Below, piece by piece: positions 54,469 to 64,000 of a stretch of DNA of 64,000 nt. The first letter of the stretch is position 1; every line of letters begins with the position of its first letter. The stretch is from Paenibacillus sp. AN1007 (GTDB lineage Bacteria > Bacillota > Bacilli > Paenibacillales > Paenibacillaceae), in the NCBI RefSeq assembly GCF_040702995.1, contig NZ_CP159992.1:4961501-5025500 (forward strand). Reading direction: 5' to 3'. The position numbers and the translations under genes are program-made. The notes under the pieces are model-generated. The model searched no databases, was not told where the DNA came from, and saw nothing but the letters and a program-made list of their open reading frames with translations.

Positions 54469-56601
54469 TTATGATTTCCCCTGTTTCTCCATAGCCGCCT
54501 TCAGCAAGTCTCCCAGATTGGAGCCGATCGATTCCTGCTTCGCATACTGCTTGACCAGCTTTTGCTGCTCGCGTTTGTTCACATGCTGCTTGTCCTTGTT
54601 GAGCGTCTCTGTGATCCCACAAGGCAGACACTGAACATACAGTCCAGCTTTGCCCTCTTTGATCTCCATCTTTTTGTGACACTGCGCGCAGCGGCGATTC
54701 GACAACCGCTTCTCATTGGAACGGCGATAACCACAATCCTCCGTAGGACATACAAGGAACTTGCCGCGTTTCCCCTTTTTCTCCAGCAGCTTTGCATTGC
54801 AGTCCGGGCAGTGGCTGTTTGTAACATTATGCGGCTTATACTCGGCTTTACTGCTTTTTACGGTAGATACAAGCTCCTTCGCCATAGAGCGAATACCGTC
54901 CAGGAACGGGCCTGGTTTACCCTGTCCACGGGCGATGCGCTCCAGTTCGGCTTCCCAGCGGGCTGTCAGTTCCGGTGTACGCAGCTGCGGTGCAGCAAGC
55001 TCAATCAGCTGTTTGCCTTTGCCGGTCGGATGCAGGCTGCTGCCTTGACGATCAATCGTATCCGAGCTGACCAGTTTCTCAATAATATCCGCACGTGTAG
55101 CAGGTGTACCGAGTCCATGCTTTTCCATCTGCGACAGCAGAGCTGCCTCTGTATAACGTTTCGGAGGCATGGTCCGTCCACTTTTGATCTGACAGCGATG
55201 CAGAGTTACAGACTGTCCTTGCTGCAGGTCCGGCAGCAGTGCACGTTCATGGTCGCCCGCGTCATCTGCGCGATCATCGTCTTCATCGGTGTAATCACCA
55301 CCATATACTTCGCGCCAGCCGCTGTCTTTGACCGTTGTGCCCTTCACGTGGAAGGAGTCCTTACCTACCTGAACCGCAACAGCAACGGAATCATACTTGG
55401 CCGCCGGATAGAACAGACTTATAAAACGGCGAACAATCAGATCATACAGTTTACGTTCCTCCGGGCTCAGCTGATTAAGCAGTACAGTCTGTTCGGTTGG
55501 GATGATGGCATGGTGATCCGTAACTTTACTGTCGGCGACAATCCGCTTGGTAATGTTCAGATTTTTGCGCAGCAGAGGACGTGCAAGTGATGCATAAGGA
55601 CCTACCGCAACACTTTCCAGCCGCTCTTTTAACGTTCCCGTCATATCGGAAGTAAGGTAACGGCTGTCTGTACGCGGATAGGTGACAAGTTTGTGCTGCT
55701 CATACAGACGCTGCAGCACGTTTGATGTCTGTTTTGCGGAGAAGCCATGTTTACGGTTCGCATCCCGCTGCAGTTCCGTAAGGTCGTATGCCAGCGGATG
55801 CGGCTCGACTTTCTCGCTTTTTTTCACCTGTGAAATCGTGCCTTTACGCCCTTCCACCCGCTGTTTCAACTGCTGCATATCCTGTTTTTCAAACACTCTT
55901 GAGTCTCCGCCAGCTGCCCGCCATACTGCCTGAAAATCGCCAAAATCCCCTGTTAACGTCTCATATTCCTGCGAGCGGAATCCGTTAATTTCATTTTCCC
56001 GATCCATAATCATGCCCAAGGTTGGAGTCTGTACACGACCTGCTGACAATTGGGCATTGAACCGCACCGTTAGGGCACGTGTTACATTAAGCCCAATCAT
56101 CCAGTCTGCTTCCGCTCGGCAGCGTGCAGATTCATAGAGACGGTCGAACTGGCTGCCTGGTTTCAATGAGGCAAATCCATCCTTGATCGCTTTATCCGTC
56201 TGGGATGAGATCCACAGCCGTTTGAACGGTTTTTTCCACTGAGCCATCTGCATAATCCACCTTGCAAGCAGTTCTCCTTCACGGGCTGCATCGGTTGCAA
56301 TGATAAGCTCGCCCACATCCTGACGTTTCATGAGCTGCTGCACCGCTTTATACTGGTGGTTTGTCTCTTTGAGCACCTTCAATTTTGTCCGTTCTGGCAA
56401 GATCGGCAGGTCTTCGAGATTCCAGGTGGCATACTTCTTGTCGTAATCCTCCGGTTCAGCCAGGCCCACCAAATGTCCCAGCGCCCACGTTACAATGTAT
56501 TTTGGACCTTCCATATAACTTTTATGTTTATCACGCGCACCCATTACACGGGCAATCTCCCGCGCTACGGATGGTTTCTCTGCGAGTACCAATGTCTTCA
56601 C
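54469..56601 (-). CDS. topB: DNA topoisomerase III
   Basis: A type IA topoisomerase of 710 residues. The TOPRIM domain opens MKTLVLAEKPSVAREIARVM and has TDAAREGELLARWI. The catalytic tyrosine is in LVTYPRTDSRYL (Tyr308). The SAGRVQTPTLGM signature follows the helix-turn region. The C-terminal 120 residues carry two four-cysteine motifs (CPDC...CPTEDC and CAQC...CLPC), probable zinc ribbons. The start is GTG 56601, since AGGATGAG lies 7 bases upstream. Confidence 0.94.
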   Translation of the reverse strand: MKTLVLAEKPSVAREIARVMGARDKHKSYMEGPKYIVTWALGHLVGLAEPEDYDKKYATWNLEDLPILPERTKLKVLKETNHQYKAVQQLMKRQDVGELIIATDAAREGELLARWIMQMAQWKKPFKRLWISSQTDKAIKDGFASLKPGSQFDRLYESARCRAEADWMIGLNVTRALTVRFNAQLSAGRVQTPTLGMIMDRENEINGFRSQEYETLTGDFGDFQAVWRAAGGDSRVFEKQDMQQLKQRVEGRKGTISQVKKSEKVEPHPLAYDLTELQRDANRKHGFSAKQTSNVLQRLYEQHKLVTYPRTDSRYLTSDMTGTLKERLESVAVGPYASLARPLLRKNLNITKRIVADSKVTDHHAIIPTEQTVLLNQLSPEERKLYDLIVRRFISLFYPAAKYDSVAVAVQVGKDSFHVKGTTVKDSGWREVYGGDYTDEDDDRADDAGDHERALLPDLQQGQSVTLHRCQIKSGRTMPPKRYTEAALLSQMEKHGLGTPATRADIIEKLVSSDTIDRQGSSLHPTGKGKQLIELAAPQLRTPELTARWEAELERIARGQGKPGPFLDGIRSMAKELVSTVKSSKAEYKPHNVTNSHCPDCNAKLLEKKGKRGKFLVCPTEDCGYRRSNEKRLSNRRCAQCHKKMEIKEGKAGLYVQCLPCGITETLNKDKQHVNKREQQKLVKQYAKQESIGSNLGDLLKAAMEKQGKS

Positions 56602-57037
56602 TTCGTATCTCATCCTTTCTTTCAAACGCTAATCATCTGCGGCTAACATCTGTCTATTATATCATTTCAACAGGAAGCGTGTTTTTCGATAATACATCTT
56701 TACCAAGATTCCAAGTCCATTTCAGGTACATCTCCTTTTGGCGATGCAGTTTACCAACCACTCCATATTCCAAGTTTCTCAGACACAATACGTCATGTAT
56801 ATGTTATGTATTTTTACAATTTTTATATTTTTTCAAATAACCATCGTTTTGTAGTTTAAAGATTCAACGAGTAAATGTGACATAAGATTACACAAAACCA
56901 ATTTGTATGCGTTTTTTTGGATAAATATTAGGATTGTAAGATTACCTCACATAAATATAAGATGTGCAAAAGCATATACAAAAAATCCTACAACTCACAC
57001 ACACATCATTTTAGACACAGGAAGGGAGCGTGGATGC
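56602..57037. other. Divergent intergenic region
   Basis: AT-rich, with promoters for topB (left) and the amidase (right) expected. I see no clear sigma-A box or operator, and no coding sequence. An in-frame extension of the amidase to 56903 has no ribosome site. Confidence 0.4.
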
Positions 57038-58978
57038 ATGACTTATCATGGATCTATATTAAAAAAAGGCGGGGCCTTATTACTTGCGGGAACAGTGGTT
57101 ACCGCAGCGTGGGGAGGAACTGCTTTACCTACGGCTTTCGCCGCCACATCAGCTGCTCCTTCAAACCAAACCTCCACCGCCCCTGCCCTTGCAGGGAAAG
57201 CACCGGTTAACGCCGCATCCTTCGTTCAGGCCATGGAAGAAACCGCTGCCCTTGCAGGTGTACCTTTCACCATGGACCAACTCTCTGGCGCGACAATATC
57301 ACGCAAAGATGCTGCATTGGCCCTGCATCAGTGGCTCCAGCTGGACGCTGCTCCGCAATCCTTCAAGGATGTACCGGACCGGTCCGAGTATGCCAGTGCC
57401 GTCGGCGCTCTGAATGCCGCCGGACTGATGAAAGGTTATACGGATTCTCTTTTCCTGCCGAATGCTGTACTTACAGCGAGCGACGTCTCTATTTTAAAAG
57501 ACCGCATCTATAACTACATAAAACCGTTTGTGCTTGAAGAAGCCACCATTATGGATATGCAAACTGCCATGACTCAAGGTAAACTGACATCCAAAGAGCT
57601 GGTGCAGCAGTATCTGGACCGTATCGCCAAATATGATGATCAGGGCGTCAACATCAACGCTGTCCTGAATTTGAACCCGGATGCACTCAAGATAGCGGAA
57701 CAACTCGATGAAGAGCGCGCAGCTCAAGGACCTCGCGGGCAGCTTCACGGGATTCCGATTCTGGTGAAGGATAACTTTGATACCAAAGACATGCCAACAA
57801 CAGCTGGCTGCATCTGTCTGAAAGACTCCATCCCGGCCCATGATGCAGAGCAGGTAAAAAAGCTAAAAGCAGCAGGTGCTATTATTCTTGGCAAAACCAA
57901 CCTGCACGAGTTTGCTTTTGGCATTACGACATCCAGCTCACTAGGAGGACAAACGCTCAATCCTTATGCCCTTGATCATTATCCAGGCGGATCGAGCGGC
58001 GGAACAGGTGCAGCCATCGCCGCCAACTTTGCTGCGGCAGGCATGGGTACCGACACGGGCGGCTCCATCCGCATACCTTCCAGCTTCAACAGCCTTGTCG
58101 GCATTCGCCCAACGATTGGGCTCTCCAGTCGTGAGGGCATCATTCCACTCGCACTTACACAGGACGTTGGCGGACCGATGGCTCGTACCGTAAGCGATGC
58201 AGCAATTATGCTGGATGCTACCGTTGGTTATGACAAAAAAGATACAGCCACTGCTTACGCTGTAGGCAAAATTCCATCCAGCTACACGGACTTTCTCGAT
58301 ATAAACGGACTGAAAGGTGCCCGGATCGGTGTAGCCCCAGAGCTTATTCCAAGTACCAAAGCGGAAGAAAAGGCTGTGGCAGACGTTATCAATGCTGCTG
58401 TCGAGGAGCTTAAATCCCTCGGCGCAACTGCTGTACCGATCTCTATCCCGAACTTTGCTGAAATTAATAAATATCCGAGTCTCAGCGGCTACGAATTCAA
58501 ATTCCAGTTGAATGACTATCTGGATTCTCTGGGTGACAAAGCACCATATCACAGCTTGTCCGAGATCATCGCATCCGGTCAGTTTGATAAAACCCAAGAA
58601 CAAGCCATGAAAGCACGGGATGCAAGAGATACGTTGGAAACATCGGAATATAAGGATATTGTTCTGAAGCGCACTCAAATTACTCGTGATTCCTTACTGA
58701 AAGTGATGGCAGATAATCATCTGGATGCAATTATCTATCCAACATCGACACAAGCTGCTGGCGTTATTGGTAAGGGTCAAACCTCTGGTGCCAACAATCG
58801 TTTAAGTCCGTTCTCCGGGTTCCCGTCTATCACTGTACCAGCTGGTTTCACAACAGATGGCCTGCCAGTAGGCATGGAATTTCTGGGCCGCACCTTTGAC
58901 GAAGGCACCCTGATCAAGCTCGCTTACAGCTACGAACAAGGTACTCACCACCGTCAGGCACCCAAGTTAACACCTTAA
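57038..58978 (+). CDS. Exported amidase with SLH-like domain
   Basis: A 646-residue protein. ATG 57038 has GGGAG 9 bases upstream. A signal peptide (ILKKGGALLLAGTVVTAAW) ends near residue 36. An SLH-like domain at about 85-165 (FKDVPDRSEYASAVGALNAAG, in part) suggests cell-wall attachment. The rest is an amidase-signature enzyme with the Ser-cisSer-Lys triad: Lys244 in ILVKDNFDT, cis-Ser in YPGGSSGGTG (319/320) and nucleophile Ser343 in GTDTGGSIRIPS. It hydrolyses an amide outside the cell; the substrate is not known. SLH plus an amidase-signature enzyme is an uncommon combination. Confidence 0.9.
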   Translation: MTYHGSILKKGGALLLAGTVVTAAWGGTALPTAFAATSAAPSNQTSTAPALAGKAPVNAASFVQAMEETAALAGVPFTMDQLSGATISRKDAALALHQWLQLDAAPQSFKDVPDRSEYASAVGALNAAGLMKGYTDSLFLPNAVLTASDVSILKDRIYNYIKPFVLEEATIMDMQTAMTQGKLTSKELVQQYLDRIAKYDDQGVNINAVLNLNPDALKIAEQLDEERAAQGPRGQLHGIPILVKDNFDTKDMPTTAGCICLKDSIPAHDAEQVKKLKAAGAIILGKTNLHEFAFGITTSSSLGGQTLNPYALDHYPGGSSGGTGAAIAANFAAAGMGTDTGGSIRIPSSFNSLVGIRPTIGLSSREGIIPLALTQDVGGPMARTVSDAAIMLDATVGYDKKDTATAYAVGKIPSSYTDFLDINGLKGARIGVAPELIPSTKAEEKAVADVINAAVEELKSLGATAVPISIPNFAEINKYPSLSGYEFKFQLNDYLDSLGDKAPYHSLSEIIASGQFDKTQEQAMKARDARDTLETSEYKDIVLKRTQITRDSLLKVMADNHLDAIIYPTSTQAAGVIGKGQTSGANNRLSPFSGFPSITVPAGFTTDGLPVGMEFLGRTFDEGTLIKLAYSYEQGTHHRQAPKLTP

Positions 58979-59085
58979 AGTGTTAATTCCATTAACTAAT
59001 CGTTTACTAATTATATGAACTTATTAATACTCATATCATTTGCGGATGCAGCTCCGTTCCAATGAGACAATCTAAATAGCTTTCA

Positions 59086-59129
59086 AAACAAGTACACCTG
59101 TCACGATTGCGCGGCAGGTGTACTTGTTT
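59086..59129. terminator. Bidirectional terminator
   Basis: A perfect 15-bp stem, AAACAAGTACACCTG and CAGGTGTACTTGTTT, between converging amidase and fabH. Confidence 0.9.
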
Positions 59130-59231
59130 CATGTTCCGATTTTGATGTATTACACTATCCTGTTTATTCAAACGTCAGCACAATACTGCAGTGCTAAATT
59201 TAAACTGAGCGTACAGATTCGTTTCTAGCGA

Positions 59232-60230
59232 TTAATTTGTATCCGGCACGCTCCAGTGAACGATGAGACCGGAGTAAGTCAGTCCGCCCCCAAAACCAAA
59301 CAATGCAATATGCTGTCCATATCTTAATTTGCCCTCATCCACCGCAATCTGCAGTGCAAGCGGAATGGAAGCCGCAGATGTATTCCCACAGTATTCCATG
59401 CTCGTCAGCGTACGCTCTAACGGAACAGGCCCACGCTCACATACCGCTTCAATCATACGCATATTAGCGCTGTGTGGAACAAACCAGTCGATCTGTTCCG
59501 GAGACATCTCGGCTCTCTTTATGAGTTGACCAAGCTGTTCTGGGACCATACGAACCGCCCATTTGTATACCTCTCTCCCGTTCTGAACCAGCTTGCCCTC
59601 GATATTCAGAGGCAGACCGTTCATCTCTGTAGAAAGACCGCTTTTATATAAATGCATTCCGCCTTCTCCCTGTGTCCCGGAAACGATAGATTTAAAGTCA
59701 CCTTGACCCACAGCACGCTCCACTAAAAAAGCACCCGCTCCATCTCCGAACAACACGCAGGTTGTACGATCCGTATAATCTGTTATCTTAGATAACGTCT
59801 CTGCTCCAATCACCAGTACCTTACGATACATACCACTGGTAACCAGACTGTCTGCCAGCTGCATGCCGTATGTGAAACCTGCACAAGCCGCATTCAGATC
59901 AAGTACTCCTGTGTGCGGAATACGCAAATTAGCCTGAAGACGAGATGCCGAACTCGGAAAGGAATACTCGGGAGTACTTGTTGCAAAAAGAATCATATCT
60001 ACATCGGAGACATTCACTTGGTAACGACGTATCATATCCTCCACAGCTTTTGTGGCCAAATCTGATACAAACTCGTGTTCCGCTGCAATCCGGCGTTCTC
60101 TCATCCCTGTTCGCTGCACAATCCAATCGTCACTTGTATCAACCATTTTTTCTAAATCTGCATTACTTAAAATACGCTCCGGCACATACGTCCCCATAGC
60201 TGTTATTGCTGCTTTAGATTGATGATTCAT
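59232..60230 (-). CDS. fabH: Beta-ketoacyl-ACP synthase III
   Basis: This enzyme starts fatty-acid chains by condensing an acyl-CoA with malonyl-ACP. The Cys-His-Asn triad is visible: Cys116 in LNAACAGFTYG, His in WFVPHSANMRMI and Asn in EYCGNTSAASIPLAL. Length 332 residues. The start is ATG 60230; a GTG four codons earlier lies in the Shine-Dalgarno. No fabF follows, so this may be one of two fabH genes or an isolated one. A FapR site covers its promoter. Confidence 0.94.
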   Translation of the reverse strand: MNHQSKAAITAMGTYVPERILSNADLEKMVDTSDDWIVQRTGMRERRIAAEHEFVSDLATKAVEDMIRRYQVNVSDVDMILFATSTPEYSFPSSASRLQANLRIPHTGVLDLNAACAGFTYGMQLADSLVTSGMYRKVLVIGAETLSKITDYTDRTTCVLFGDGAGAFLVERAVGQGDFKSIVSGTQGEGGMHLYKSGLSTEMNGLPLNIEGKLVQNGREVYKWAVRMVPEQLGQLIKRAEMSPEQIDWFVPHSANMRMIEAVCERGPVPLERTLTSMEYCGNTSAASIPLALQIAVDEGKLRYGQHIALFGFGGGLTYSGLIVHWSVPDTN

Positions 60231-60258
60231 AGCAGAGATCACCTCGTTCTTTTTTTAC

Positions 60259-60291
60259 ATTATAGCACTAAGTCTTAGTACTTGGTACTAA
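60259..60291 (-). promoter_or_regulatory. fabH promoter with FapR operator
   Basis: The 17-bp palindrome TTAGTACTTGGTACTAA (60275-60291) matches the FapR consensus. It overlaps the expected -35 region of a promoter whose -10 is TATAAT (60259-60264, leftward). Malonyl-CoA should relieve FapR repression here. Confidence 0.85.
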
Positions 60292-60440
60292 TTTTTAAAA
60301 TATTGTTTTTTTATTTTTTTTAAAAACCTCCCTCTGCCCCGCGGATCAACATTACTATTACCCTATACGGCTTTATTTTATAGACGAAAAAACAAGGTCC
60401 GTCTTGTCATCTGAGTGAAGTTTGTCCGTAAGTTATAGAA

Positions 60441-60484
60441 ATAGCCAAGAACAGCTCAACAAATCTGAGCTGTTCTTGGCTATA
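60441..60484. terminator. Perfect hairpin downstream of the rRNA operon
   Basis: Arms ATAGCCAAGAACAGCTCA and TGAGCTGTTCTTGGCTAT pair perfectly over 18 bp around a 7-base loop. It probably serves as a second rrn terminator. Confidence 0.65.
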
Positions 60485-60500
60485 AAAAGTGCAGCATAAA

Positions 60501-60535
60501 ATAAAAACCACCACCGAGTTACATCGGCAGTGGTT
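60501..60535 (-). terminator. rRNA operon terminator
   Basis: AACCACtgCCGA/TCGGtgGTGGTT stem followed on the minus strand by TTTATTTT, immediately after 5S. Confidence 0.85.
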
Positions 60536-60539
60536 CTTT

Positions 60540-60656
60540 GCTTGGCGGCGTCCTACTCTCCCAGGACCCTGCGGTCCAAGTACCATCGGCGCTAGAGGGC
60601 TTAACGGTCGTGTTCGGGATGGGTACGTGTGGAACCCCTCCGCCATCGCCACCAAA
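60540..60656 (-). rRNA. rrf: 5S ribosomal RNA
   Basis: The sequence reads leftward TTTGGTGGCGATGGCGGAG to GGACGCCGCCAAGC. It has the loop CCGAACACG and the terminal helix GGCGGCG/CGCCGCC-type pairing of 5S rRNA. Length about 117. Ends are estimated from pairing. Confidence 0.95.
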
Positions 60657-60754
60657 CGCGATTGGATCGAAGCTGTGCTTCTTCCATTCAGTTGAAACTG
60701 AAAATCAACCACACCTTAAGGGATGTACCGATTTTCATTTCACTATTCAGAGTG

Positions 60755-60786
60755 TTGTTCTCTGAAAACTAGATTCGAAACGAAAC
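60755..60786 (-). other. 3' half of the 23S precursor processing stem
   Basis: In transcript sense this 32-base segment reads GTTTCGTTTCGA...AACAA. It is complementary to the segment at 63940-63972 upstream of 23S. The two flanks can form a stem of about 30 bp, expected to be cut during rRNA maturation. Confidence 0.75.
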
Positions 60787-60810
60787 TTACGCGACTCAAA
60801 ACCTGCTATT

Positions 60811-63734
<2,924 letters not shown>

Positions 63735-64000
63735 AGATTGCTCCGGTTTCGTTTGCTCGCTTCCCTTGTTTTGCTTACGCAAAGCCAAAAGTCGCTCCCA
63801 TCCGATACCATCGCAATTGCATTTAACTACCTTATATACACTTTCACTTGTTGACACAAGTTCAGCTTGGATGATTGTTGTTCGGTTACTTGAACCGAGC
63901 CATCATTCATCCCAAAAAGGAATGTTCTAATTCGCGTTTGTTTCGTTTCGATATCTAGTTTTCAAAGAACAAATCGGTTTTTTCAGCCCGTTCACCATCG
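63735..64000 (-). other. 16S-23S spacer (partial)
   Basis: The spacer begins here and extends past the window; the 16S gene is beyond. No tRNA gene is visible in these 266 bases. It contains the 5' processing arm (63940-63972). Confidence 0.75.

Overview
The window looks like the chromosome of a Paenibacillus-type member of the Bacillota. The coding sequence is near 50% GC, Shine-Dalgarno sites are strong, TTG and GTG starts are frequent, and gene order is Bacillus-like (dgkB next to rlmCD; yerC; a purEKBC-SQLF-M-NHD operon). PurR, guanine-riboswitch, FapR, Fur and Fnr-like sites are all of Bacillota type. The bases run from the end of an AT-rich accessory island (1 to about 2170), through ordinary chromosomal genes, to the 23S and 5S genes of an rRNA operon at the right edge.

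Left edge (1-2600): an incomplete, very AT-rich reading frame on the minus strand encodes at least 646 residues of a P-loop protein that I cannot assign. It abuts the 3' end of rlmCD, a place where mobile elements insert in other Firmicutes. Region 2.6-16 kb: rlmCD, dgkB, a secreted NLP (necrosis-inducing) cytolysin, sirohydrochlorin chelatase, yerC, an AlkC-type DNA glycosylase with an Ig-like tail, corA, a phosphate permease with its DUF47 partner, a YerB lipoprotein, and a DoxX gene behind a palindrome at the Fnr class II position. The corA/pit interval carries a cluster of DnaA-box-like sequences. Region 16-35 kb: a DODA dioxygenase, hydrolases, small hypotheticals, a DUF1129 membrane protein, an AraC regulator, a 1,045-residue surface protein with about seven repeats, a secreted unknown, ilvA, a hydrolase with a Fur box, mhqO-mhqD, and two tandem CNNM/CorC-type transporters. 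Both transporter genes have the same hairpin inserted between Shine-Dalgarno and start codon.

Region 35-50.7 kb: the de novo purine operon on the minus strand, in transcription order purE-K-B-C-S-Q-L-F-(Imm26-like gene)-M-N-H-D. It is preceded by a paired PurR box, a sigma-A promoter, and a guanine riboswitch with an overlapping terminator. The operon is interrupted by intergenic repeats: a palindromic family between purN/purH, purC/purS and purB/purC, and a tandemly duplicated 178-bp element between purC and purS. These would be transcribed within the operon mRNA.

Region 50.7-64 kb: a universal stress protein, DUF1294, two short candidate genes, a ROK kinase divergent from an AraC regulator, topB, an exported SLH-amidase, a FapR-controlled fabH, then 5S and 23S rRNA read leftward, with the 16S gene beyond the window. 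No CRISPR array, intact insertion sequence, integrase or tRNA gene was seen. The most noteworthy items are the shared hairpin between Shine-Dalgarno and start in the two CNNM genes, the repeats inside the purine operon, the DnaA-box cluster, the NLP toxin and the unassigned P-loop protein.
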